Source: BJGN01 sp041159865 (GTDB lineage Bacteria > Bacteroidota > Bacteroidia > Chitinophagales > Saprospiraceae). Taken from it: a DNA stretch of 11,505 bases. Both the position numbers and the translations under genes were made by a program. The stretch covers positions 1 through 11,505 of the forward strand of contig JBEAXK010000078.1 of NCBI GenBank assembly GCA_041159865.1. Direction: 5' to 3'. Position 1 is the stretch's first letter, and every line of letters begins with the position of its first letter. Shown piece by piece: positions 1 through 6,604 of the stretch. The notes under the pieces were generated by a model, which saw nothing but the letters and a program-made list of their open reading frames with translations, did no database searches and had not been told where the DNA came from.

Positions 1-111
1 TTCCCCCCTTTTCTTTTTCCATTGAGTTTTCTGGACCCAATTCAACCCACCCAAAAATAAAAATGTGGCAGGATTTGTGGCAGGGTTGTATAAAAATATA
101 AACATAATATT
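1..111. other. Noncoding left edge with a short direct repeat
   Basis: I find no convincing gene here. The only notable structure is the nonamer TGTGGCAGG, present twice (64-72 and 76-84) with a 12-bp period in the same orientation. It could be part of a recombinase or regulator binding site belonging to something left of the window, or chance. The start of the window (C, T and A tracts) gives no readable RNA fold or tRNA arm. Confidence 0.3.
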
Positions 112-156
112 CAAAACACAATTTTAACCTATTAATAACCAATAAGTTAAAATTGT
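112..156 (-). terminator. Candidate intrinsic terminator after the carbonic anhydrase gene
   Basis: An 11-bp perfect inverted repeat (ACAATTTTAAC at 118-128, GTTAAAATTGT at 146-156) encloses 17 nt, in which TATT/AATA can extend the stem past one mismatch. Read on the minus strand, the hairpin begins 16 bp after the carbonic anhydrase stop and is followed by GTTTTGA. The stem is AT-rich and the T tract is short, so the position supports the call more than the energetics do. Confidence 0.5.
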
Positions 157-172
157 ATTTCGGTGAGATTTA

Positions 173-946
173 CTAATCTTGGGTAGAAACAATCGTTCTA
201 CCAGATAAAGGTTGCGTAGGTCTGTTGTTCTCAGAAATAATTTGCTGAATGGCATTTATCTGTTTGGAAGAAGCCTGGATTGGATTTTTTAACACGTACC
301 AACTTACAACTTCGGAACAAGGTGGCGTAGTTAGTGAGCCCGGATAATAAAAATAGCCTTTGTTCGCCGGCATCAATCCGGAAAGAAGGACAGAGGTGTT
401 GCTTTTATACTCCTCATCTACTTCCGTTGGTAAATCTGTGGAAAGTAGCTTTATCATTGGATTTTCAGCGCCTGCTTCTACCATGACACCCACTACGGCA
501 ATGGCACTTGAAGTGGATTGTTTATGCACGAAATGAATTTCCATAGGGTACCTTTTACCACTGATGGTATGCTCCGAACGGGTATGAAAATGAAACTGAG
601 CCAACTCAAAGGTGTTGGATCCAATGGTTAATTTACTTCCCGGTTCCCATTCCTGCTCTAGGGTATGGCCATTGTAAAATATGGAAACGGGTGATTCTTT
701 CAATGAAAACTGTAAGGGACTTAGCCCGGCTTGTACCGTTGCGTCCTTAATATCTAATGGACTTTGCCGTGTTCCAGCACATTCTGAAAAACAGACGCTC
801 CAGGAATTTACCCCTTCTTTTCCATCGTACTTCCATTCATAAGCTTGACAATCATCTATTTCTACATCTTTGGCACAACTTGTCATGATGGAAAAAAAGG
901 AAAAAAGACTGAAAACTTTCAAAGTGTTTTTTAGTAAATGGTTCAT
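173..946 (-). CDS. Alpha-class carbonic anhydrase, lipoprotein
   Basis: Zinc enzyme that interconverts CO2 and bicarbonate. The 257-residue product starts with a hydrophobic signal and a lipobox (MTSC, Cys24), so it is probably a lipid-anchored envelope protein. The alpha-CA core is intact. The three zinc-ligand histidines are His119 and His121 (FHFH) and His138 (EIHFVH). The SEH glutamate is Glu125, the gatekeeper threonines are Thr206/Thr207 in SLTTPPCSE, and His94 in YNGH matches the proton-shuttle position of human CA II. Cys56 (near QSPLDI) and Cys210 are placed like the structural disulfide of bacterial alpha-CAs. Length is normal and the C-terminus (PLSGRTI) is complete. The gene stands alone: 188 bp separate it from the upstream gene, and a hairpin follows the stop. 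Family assignment is firm; the physiological role (CO2 supply or pH control) is inferred. Confidence 0.95.
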   Translation of the reverse strand: MNHLLKNTLKVFSLFSFFSIMTSCAKDVEIDDCQAYEWKYDGKEGVNSWSVCFSECAGTRQSPLDIKDATVQAGLSPLQFSLKESPVSIFYNGHTLEQEWEPGSKLTIGSNTFELAQFHFHTRSEHTISGKRYPMEIHFVHKQSTSSAIAVVGVMVEAGAENPMIKLLSTDLPTEVDEEYKSNTSVLLSGLMPANKGYFYYPGSLTTPPCSEVVSWYVLKNPIQASSKQINAIQQIISENNRPTQPLSGRTIVSTQD

Positions 947-1066
947 TTTGTTTAATTTTTCTTAAATCTAAAGAATTTATGCAAGTTAAAAGACATTAAT
1001 GGATTTGGGAACAATTAAATGACATTATATTTTTAGGTTAATTTCAAAATATTTCAAAAGTCTAAC

Positions 1067-1103
1067 CAAAAATAACAACTAATAATTGTGATATTTTAGT
1101 TGT
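1067..1103 (-). terminator. Candidate intrinsic terminator after the Lcl/DUF1566 gene
   Basis: On the minus strand, 31 bp past the stop of the Lcl-domain gene, an 8-bp perfect inverted repeat (ACAACTAA at 1075-1082 with TTAGTTGT at 1096-1103, 13-nt loop) is followed directly by TATTTTTGG. Stem, loop and T-rich tail are in the right order for the minus strand. The plus-strand side lacks a T run. It lies in the 188-bp gap before the carbonic anhydrase gene and suggests that gene has its own promoter. Confidence 0.45.
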
Positions 1104-1134
1104 GTCAACAAAGGGCACCTTCTTCCAAATAAGG

Positions 1135-2337
1135 TTAAAAATTTACAATAGATTTGGTGATTATCATTTGGTTGTGACGACATATTATCTGAAAAATTCC
1201 TTTTTCAGTCAGGAATAAGGTAATGACTTTTTCATTCGTATTAGTTTTCATTATTGTTTGACCCAACTGATTAATAATCCTTATTTCTCCGAGGGGTTCG
1301 TCGGCTTTAAGGGTAAATGAACCTGTGCCTGGATTTGGATAAATGGAAAGGGATTCCTTTGCTTTAGATAATGTTGACATGGAGGTAACCGTTGTTGCTG
1401 ATCGAACCGCTAATAAACGTAACTTATTTGTTTTTAGCGCCTGTGTTGTTATTCCAAATTGAGTGTCCAGATACCAGGCTTTAGTACTTTGGTTTGCTAA
1501 ACTTGTGGAAGACCAATACCAAGCAGTTGAGATACCATTAAAATAAGTTTTACTAATGGAAGGGTTGTAAATACTTACTTCACTAATAGATTGTAATTCT
1601 TTGATATTTGGCATTCTCCATTGGCTGGAACCTCCTGAAACTAAGTTTTCAGCTGTTATTAAGGCTTGTTCCCAGGTCATAGAATCTGTTGGAATTTGTT
1701 GCCAGATTAACCCTGTGAGTTGATCTGTGGTGGTTCCATTTTTATTATCAACAAATCTGTTTGGAATGGTCGTTGGTGTTGAAATATCTCTGACAGCGCG
1801 AACGTGAAACTTTTTTGTTCCTCCAGCACTAACGGTTTCATTTATTGGATGATTCCCAATTCCACCCCCTGCATTTGCACACCAGGCTTTGTTTGCATCA
1901 TTTACCTGCTTTTGGCCACTCCACCAATATTGAGCTGCAGTTGCTGTAAAAAAGGTTGTATTTAAAGCTGGATTATTTTTATCGTGATTTAAGAGACTAT
2001 TAAGTTCTAAAACAGAAGGCATTCTCCAGTCGGAATAGCCACCGAGGACTAAATCATTAGCATAAATCACGGCTTTATCAAAAGTCACTTCTCCGCCATC
2101 CACTTGCTGCCACATAAGTCCAGTGACGGTATCGGTGATGGTTCCATTGCCGTTATTTATAAAATAGGGTGGATTAATATTATAATCTGAATCCTCCCCT
2201 GGTGTATTGGTATAACTGGCAGTTTGTCCTGTGTCTGGCAATCTTTTCATTGTTTTCAATACAGATTGAGCCAGGGTATAATAGTGAAAGGCTCCCAAAA
2301 AAAGGACAGTCACAAAGAAAATTTTATTTTTAGTCAT
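1135..2337 (-). CDS. Tandem Lcl/DUF1566-domain protein with T9SS sorting tail
   Basis: The product is 400 residues. A signal peptide (about 1-24, ending TLAQ) is followed by two copies of the Lcl C-terminal (DUF1566) fold. Copy 1 spans about 56-184 and contains NGTITDTVTGLMWQQ and WRMPS (104-108). Copy 2 spans about 193-313 and contains NGTTTDQLTGLIWQQ and WRMPN (240-244). Both copies start with 'D..NGT.TD..TGL.WQQ' and end with 'R..AVR', so the pair arose by duplication. Residues 329-400 are a T9SS type A sorting domain beginning SIYPNPGTGSF. Members of this family include the lectin-like adhesin domain of the Legionella collagen-like protein, so a surface adhesion or carbohydrate-binding role is plausible, but no ligand can be read from the sequence. 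It is separated by 127 bp from the upstream YHYH gene and is probably transcribed on its own. Confidence 0.88.
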   Translation of the reverse strand: MTKNKIFFVTVLFLGAFHYYTLAQSVLKTMKRLPDTGQTASYTNTPGEDSDYNINPPYFINNGNGTITDTVTGLMWQQVDGGEVTFDKAVIYANDLVLGGYSDWRMPSVLELNSLLNHDKNNPALNTTFFTATAAQYWWSGQKQVNDANKAWCANAGGGIGNHPINETVSAGGTKKFHVRAVRDISTPTTIPNRFVDNKNGTTTDQLTGLIWQQIPTDSMTWEQALITAENLVSGGSSQWRMPNIKELQSISEVSIYNPSISKTYFNGISTAWYWSSTSLANQSTKAWYLDTQFGITTQALKTNKLRLLAVRSATTVTSMSTLSKAKESLSIYPNPGTGSFTLKADEPLGEIRIINQLGQTIMKTNTNEKVITLFLTEKGIFQIICRHNQMIITKSIVNF

Positions 2338-2367
2338 TCGTTTATCTTTCTTATTGAGGTGGGAGAA

Positions 2368-2391
2368 AAGTATTGTTCAGTCGTCAACAAT
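2368..2391 (-). terminator. Weak hairpin between the YHYH and Lcl genes
   Basis: Perfect 6-bp arms ATTGTT (2372-2377) and AACAAT (2386-2391) surround an 8-nt loop. On the minus strand the hairpin is followed by ACTTTTCTC. It lies 73 bp after the YHYH stop and about 34 bp before the Lcl start. It could be a weak terminator or a leader structure of the Lcl gene. The stem is short and could be chance. Confidence 0.25.
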
Positions 2392-2464
2392 GTTATATTT
2401 TTCCAGCTACATCAAAATTTATTTTTTCGATACAAATCTTGTTGTTTTTTAGGAACGTTGTCAT

Positions 2465-4072
2465 TTATTCAATGACTAATTTTTTGACCAATACCTGACG
2501 GTCTGTTTTTACATGAACAAAATAAAGGCCAGCCGGAAAATGCCCTATTTTTATGTTTTCCTGAAAGCTACCTGTACTAAAAACCATTTGTCCGCTAACA
2601 TTAAAAATAGACACATTTTTAATATCTGAAGAGTTTATCGTCTGCTGGAGACTAATACGTATTGATTCTGAGGCAGGATTTGGATAAACCATGAATTCGG
2701 TACTTTCAACATCATTGGTTGCCGTTGAAAGTTTACACGGAGCTGTACCATTGTAAGTTGAAACAGTCGTACCTGTTGGATTAATAAAATTGAAGGTATA
2801 TAAACCTGATGTATTCCACGAATAAGTAATTTTATAAATGGCAGTCCCGATTGTATAAATAAGGGTATAACCAGTATTTGTAGCATTAGCTTCTAAGCCA
2901 GTAATAACAGCATCCTTTAATGGGGTTGTTGCTGGTCGCGGTGATTTCGCACTTGCTTGTGGAATGATCTGATAAGTTGCATCTTCTGTCACTTTTCCAA
3001 CCATGTTTCCAACCATATATGGAGCAGAAGCTGTGCCGTGATAATGATAAATTCCATTGTAATAATGACCATGGTTGGCATCTAATGCATTCATTGGGGA
3101 ACCATTAGGTTCCACGCTTCCATATACGGCAAATCCATCAAGTGCATAAGCAATAGGTAAAGTTTTTACTTGTTTATCGTATAAATGTAAAGGTGCTGTG
3201 TGGTAGTGATAATCGTCAGCTCGTCCGCAATGTCCTCCCCATTTGTCCAATTGACCGTCTAAAAATGCGTCCACTCCTGTATTTGTATATGGATTAAAAA
3301 TAGGAATTCCATTTACCGCAAGGGCTAAAGCACCTCTGATAAAATGGATGGAATTTACTGGAACAGGCGTTGCTGCAATGGTTGGATTAAGGGGAATACT
3401 CCAGGCATTTGATCCTTTATAACACTGAGGAATAGGTACCTGTTGTTGCCATCCGGTGATTCCTGTCATCATGGAATGTGTCGTTGGAATACCTGTTGAT
3501 TCTACATAAAAATAGGTGCTGTTCCACCAGGTTGCCACATTGGGTTTAAAGGCAACGAAAGCCGAGTCCATTGATTTTGGGTTTGTAGCCACACTATAGT
3601 ATGGAGCAGAAATATCCTTAAAACTATAAATGAGACATAGGGTGCCAGCTAAAACAGGCAATGAAACATAAGAGAGCTGGCGTTTTTGGTAGGTAAAATA
3701 GATACTCAGACCTATTAATCCAATACCTAAAATAGATATAAATGGCATGAACTGAACAGAATGATTCGCTGTATTTGAATCCAAAAGTGGTGTTATTTCG
3801 GTATTTAATTTTTCAATTTGCTCTTTTTTCTGAAAAAGAAAATATTGGTCATTAATTGAAAAAGAAGAAATAGGATATTTTGAAATCTTTCCGCTTGGAT
3901 CTTCTAAAGCAACTTGACTTCCTTCTAAAAATAAAAAAGAAGCTTTTATTTTTTGCTCATTTTTGAAAGTCCAATTTTTTATATGGGTAGCATTTCCAGC
4001 ACTGTCGTGTGCATAATTAACTTTTGAAGACAATAGGATTGTCAAAAGGGTTAGAATAGTAAAAAGTTTCAT
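2465..4072 (-). CDS. YHYH-domain protein with SHD1-like domain, membrane hairpin and T9SS tail
   Basis: I place the start at 4072 (MKLFTILTLL...), which begins directly with a signal peptide. An in-frame ATG at 4096 would add eight polar or aromatic residues and abut the previous stop. The product is about 535 residues. After the signal, residues about 28-80 (NWTFKNEQKIKASF..LEG..VALEDPSGK) resemble the SHD1 (SLA1 homology 1) beta-barrel. Two hydrophobic stretches follow, at about 108-128 and 134-150. The YHYH domain (about 230-365) has two copies of the motif, DDYHYH (288-291) and GIYHYH (342-345), plus GGHCG and NHGHYYNG, a histidine-rich set that suggests metal binding. The last 70 or so residues (VYPNPASESIRI...GLYFVHV) are a T9SS type A sorting domain. 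Biochemical function is unknown. It lies 24 bp after the preceding gene, so cotranscription is likely. Confidence 0.82.
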   Translation of the reverse strand: MKLFTILTLLTILLSSKVNYAHDSAGNATHIKNWTFKNEQKIKASFLFLEGSQVALEDPSGKISKYPISSFSINDQYFLFQKKEQIEKLNTEITPLLDSNTANHSVQFMPFISILGIGLIGLSIYFTYQKRQLSYVSLPVLAGTLCLIYSFKDISAPYYSVATNPKSMDSAFVAFKPNVATWWNSTYFYVESTGIPTTHSMMTGITGWQQQVPIPQCYKGSNAWSIPLNPTIAATPVPVNSIHFIRGALALAVNGIPIFNPYTNTGVDAFLDGQLDKWGGHCGRADDYHYHTAPLHLYDKQVKTLPIAYALDGFAVYGSVEPNGSPMNALDANHGHYYNGIYHYHGTASAPYMVGNMVGKVTEDATYQIIPQASAKSPRPATTPLKDAVITGLEANATNTGYTLIYTIGTAIYKITYSWNTSGLYTFNFINPTGTTVSTYNGTAPCKLSTATNDVESTEFMVYPNPASESIRISLQQTINSSDIKNVSIFNVSGQMVFSTGSFQENIKIGHFPAGLYFVHVKTDRQVLVKKLVIE

Positions 4073-4096
4073 TTGCGAAGAATAAAAGTTAAACAA

Positions 4097-5317
4097 TTAT
4101 TTTTGGTGAATTATTTTTTTAGTAAAAGATTTTTCGGTTGACTTAAGCGAAAGTAAGTATATACCTTTTGGTAATGAAACGGGCGCTTTTTCCTGCCATA
4201 AATCATTTTTAGAGAGATAGGGAATAAACCAATTGGTTATTATTTTCCCATTAAGGTCTATCAAAGCAATATTTACGTTTGAAAGAGGAATATCGCATTG
4301 GAATGAGATATTTTCTGCAAATGGATTTTGAATTTGGAGGGTACCAACGGATTCAATTTCTTTAATCGGTGTAGTAGTACCCACGGTTTTTCTAGCTAAT
4401 ACTACATTGTCAAGAATTAAATTGGATGACCATATAAATTGCGCCTTATTCCATGCTATACTGACATTGGTATAAGCTGGCCAGTTTACACCAACCGTTG
4501 CCGCAGAATATATAGAAGCTTTAGGCCAAACCTTATCGTTATATTCTTTTGAGTTCCAGTTTGATGGTATGGAATAATGAATACCGTAACAATTTTTTTC
4601 GCAGGTAGTTGTCGTTTTGGCAGTTGCCGAAGATCTGGTACCATCTGCTTTTTCAATGACAGTGCTTAAATTTTCAATTGGAGCGATATAAAAGGTTTGA
4701 GCTCGCCAAGAAGTATCTGTCACGGTACCATCGCTAAATTGGGCAATAAAACCTCCATCACCAGAATGATAGGCGTTTCCACCATTGAGTTCGGTACCCA
4801 ATCCAAGATTCTCTTCCCAATCGACTAATTTAACAGCAATGGTATAAGGTCTGGAAACTTTAAACTTTACTAAAGATGAGTTAAAAGGGGTGAAAGGAAC
4901 AGGATCAACACCAACTAAAATTCCATTAATATATAATTCAAAATAATTATCTCCAAGCAGGTAACCTGTGATAACTTCACCCGCATTATCAATCACTTTT
5001 ATAGGTACATTTGCTAAATTCACAGTACTCAGCGAAGTGGGTTTCACCCCGCTACATTCATTATAAAGATCTGTTAATTTAGAACCCGTTGTGTAAGCGG
5101 TATTGTCAGGTACAACCCAAACTTTGCCGTCAGTAGAGGTGATAGTGCCAACAGCTGAAATCCTTGATCCTGTGCAACCAGCAAATAAATTTGCCAAAGT
5201 TTGTGTGGCAGGTCCTTTAGTTACAGAACCAGAACCCACATAAGTGCCTTGGCCAAAAAGAGAAGAAAATGCAAAATAACTACAACAAATCAGGCTGTAA
5301 AAAGTAATTTTATTCAT
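4097..5317 (-). CDS. Secreted protein of unknown function with T9SS sorting tail
   Basis: I do not recognise the main body of this 406-residue protein. A signal peptide ends near residue 22 (SLFG/QG). The middle contains NYFELYINGILVGVD and FKVSRPYTIAVKLVDWEEN, a pattern seen in beta-sandwich domains attached to carbohydrate-active enzymes. A later stretch (KEYNDKVWPKASIY...IWSSNLILDNVVLAR) also looks like a galactose-binding type jelly roll. The mature region has four cysteines (AGCTG, NECSG, CEKNC), which suits an exported, disulfide-bonded protein. Residues from about 325 form a divergent T9SS sorting domain ending KGIYLLSLKSTEKSFTKKI. No catalytic motif is visible. It precedes the YHYH gene by 24 bp, so the two are probably coexpressed and coexported. 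A carbohydrate-binding role is a guess from fold-like patterns only. Confidence 0.8.
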   Translation of the reverse strand: MNKITFYSLICCSYFAFSSLFGQGTYVGSGSVTKGPATQTLANLFAGCTGSRISAVGTITSTDGKVWVVPDNTAYTTGSKLTDLYNECSGVKPTSLSTVNLANVPIKVIDNAGEVITGYLLGDNYFELYINGILVGVDPVPFTPFNSSLVKFKVSRPYTIAVKLVDWEENLGLGTELNGGNAYHSGDGGFIAQFSDGTVTDTSWRAQTFYIAPIENLSTVIEKADGTRSSATAKTTTTCEKNCYGIHYSIPSNWNSKEYNDKVWPKASIYSAATVGVNWPAYTNVSIAWNKAQFIWSSNLILDNVVLARKTVGTTTPIKEIESVGTLQIQNPFAENISFQCDIPLSNVNIALIDLNGKIITNWFIPYLSKNDLWQEKAPVSLPKGIYLLSLKSTEKSFTKKIIHQK

Positions 5318-5337
5318 TTTAAAATTCTTAAAATAAG

Positions 5338-5364
5338 AAAAAAGGGAATGGATATACCAATTCC
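5338..5364 (-). terminator. Hairpin plus T6 after the sulfatase operon
   Basis: On the minus strand GGAATTGG (5364-5357) can pair with CCATTCC (5351-5345) around a 5-nt loop with one bulged base, followed by C and then six Ts (5343-5338). This order suits an intrinsic terminator or attenuator between the DUF4861 gene and the T9SS cargo pair. It lies 21 bp before the start of the next gene. The stem is short, so strength is uncertain. Confidence 0.4.
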
Positions 5365-5419
5365 TAATGAAGAATAAAAAAGGTTTTTGGAAATAAATGT
5401 GCGATTAAAACAATGCAAT

Positions 5420-5428
5420 TTAGGAATT
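5420..5428 (-). promoter_or_regulatory. Possible anti-terminator arm
   Basis: On the minus strand AATTCCTAA at 5428-5420 is exactly complementary to TTAGGAATT at 5368-5360. The latter overlaps the 5' arm of the hairpin at 5345-5364, so the two pairings are mutually exclusive, as in attenuators. A 9-bp match in an AT-rich gap of this size can also occur by chance. Confidence 0.2.
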
Positions 5429-5444
5429 ACCTTTCATAAAAAAG

Positions 5445-6584
5445 TCATTTATGTATTGAAATTTGTAATGGATTATTCAATTTATATTTAAAATGGGAAA
5501 GATAGTCGAACCATTGTACTGCGGAAGTGTATTCACCTGCTTTATTCCAGGCAGCCCCTGTAAAATAAACAAAAGGTTTATTTTTCTCTGAAGGAGAGAT
5601 TGTTAACAATTGCTGATTGGTTAATTTCATTTGCATTGGATGAGATATAAAGACACAACCAACACCCGTGATACCATAATCACCTATTTCTGGCTCCCAA
5701 TATCCCATGATTCCCTCTTTTTCATTGAAAAGAAGGGTACCCGGATCTTTCCTTTTGATAATACCAACTGCCAAAGGAAGTGCTGCGCTATCTGTATAAA
5801 AATAGGATGCTTCTATTTTACTAAGTTGGGAACCAGCGTCTAAAGATATTGTTTTTAAAGCCTTTACTTTTTTACCTGCCACATCCCAATCGTCATATTC
5901 CAATTGAAAGGTTGTTCTCAAAGGACCATTATCCAATATTTTCCAGCGGACATAATTTCTTGAATAGTAGATAGAATCATTCAAATATGGGGCAATATTA
6001 CCTGCACCTAAAGTTAAACCTACGTGATAATAATCCATTCCATCTCCTAGATTTTCATGATACCGGCCTCTTTTATAACGCTCATTAATGACCATTCTTG
6101 AGGTACTTTTAACCCATACATCCATGCCATAAGCCATCTCCTTTGGCGTATTTTCTAATTCCTTACCATACATACGGAAGGCAATTTTGTCATTTTCCCA
6201 GGCAAAATCCTCCTTTCTTTCCGGTACGAACCTGCCATACGTTTTTGTATTTTGTACCGGCGCTTTTTCTTTCCGTATAGATAAGTCAATGGAAGATTGT
6301 TTTGGAATAGATACCTGTATTAATAGTTGATGGATTTTATTCTCTCCTTGAAGTTCAAATTGAAAAGGGATTTTTTCATTTGTCGAAACATTAACCACAC
6401 TGAAATTTGCAGTGTCTAATGTGGGGGTAACGGATGTTAATGAAGACCAGGGAATAGGAACCACTTCATCTGTTCTGGGGGTATTTCCCCTATTTTCAAT
6501 AGAAATAGTAACTTGTGTTTGCGCATTGGCTTTTGTTAGAAAAAGGATGCAAAAGCAAGAAAACAAGCATATTTTATAAAGCAT
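5445..6584 (-). CDS. DUF4861 family secreted protein
   Basis: The start is set at 6584 (MLYKICLFSCFCILFL...), giving a 379-residue product with a normal signal peptide cleaved near ANA/QTQV. The upstream ATG at 6623 would overlap the preceding sulfatase by 19 bp and put 13 polar residues before the signal. The body matches DUF4861: RTDEVVPIPWSSL near the N-terminus, then WENDKIAFRMYG, GMDVWVKST, YHENLGDGMDYYHVG, LGAGNIAPYL and LDNGPLRTTFQLEYDDW. The family is found in Bacteroidota carbohydrate loci and is predicted to be rich in beta-strands. Conserved His, Asp and Tyr residues in the YHENLGDGMDYYHVG segment could form an active or binding site, which is inference. As third gene of the sulfatase operon, it is likely to act in the periplasm on the same glycan. 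The reaction is not established from this sequence. Confidence 0.85.
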   Translation of the reverse strand: MLYKICLFSCFCILFLTKANAQTQVTISIENRGNTPRTDEVVPIPWSSLTSVTPTLDTANFSVVNVSTNEKIPFQFELQGENKIHQLLIQVSIPKQSSIDLSIRKEKAPVQNTKTYGRFVPERKEDFAWENDKIAFRMYGKELENTPKEMAYGMDVWVKSTSRMVINERYKRGRYHENLGDGMDYYHVGLTLGAGNIAPYLNDSIYYSRNYVRWKILDNGPLRTTFQLEYDDWDVAGKKVKALKTISLDAGSQLSKIEASYFYTDSAALPLAVGIIKRKDPGTLLFNEKEGIMGYWEPEIGDYGITGVGCVFISHPMQMKLTNQQLLTISPSEKNKPFVYFTGAAWNKAGEYTSAVQWFDYLSHFKYKLNNPLQISIHK

Positions 6585-6604
6585 AAAATCAGGTGTTTGA
6601 TAAA

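Noticed and set aside
1..60. Possible tRNA end or attachment site at the left edge
   Set aside because: The TTCAACC-like bases lack the flanking complementary T-arm stem, so no tRNA is supported.
1067..1074. CAAAAATA, the reverse complement of a TANNTTTG -7 element, as promoter for the carbonic anhydrase gene
   Set aside because: It has no TTG/TTTG partner at a suitable distance upstream and overlaps the T-rich tail of a better-supported terminator hairpin.
2224..2475. Plus-strand open frame of 83 codons
   Set aside because: It lies mostly antisense to the Lcl gene and the gap after it, with no signal, domain or family likeness.
2635..2886. Minus-strand open frame of 83 codons inside the YHYH gene
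   Set aside because: Wrong frame of a gene with a recognised domain and sorting tail.
4073..4096. Upstream ATG at 4096 as start of the YHYH gene
   Set aside because: It puts eight extra residues ahead of a normal signal peptide and directly abuts the preceding stop; the internal ATG at 4072 is the better start.
5631..5843. Plus-strand open frame of 70 codons inside the DUF4861 gene
   Set aside because: It is antisense to a conserved gene with no recognisable domain.
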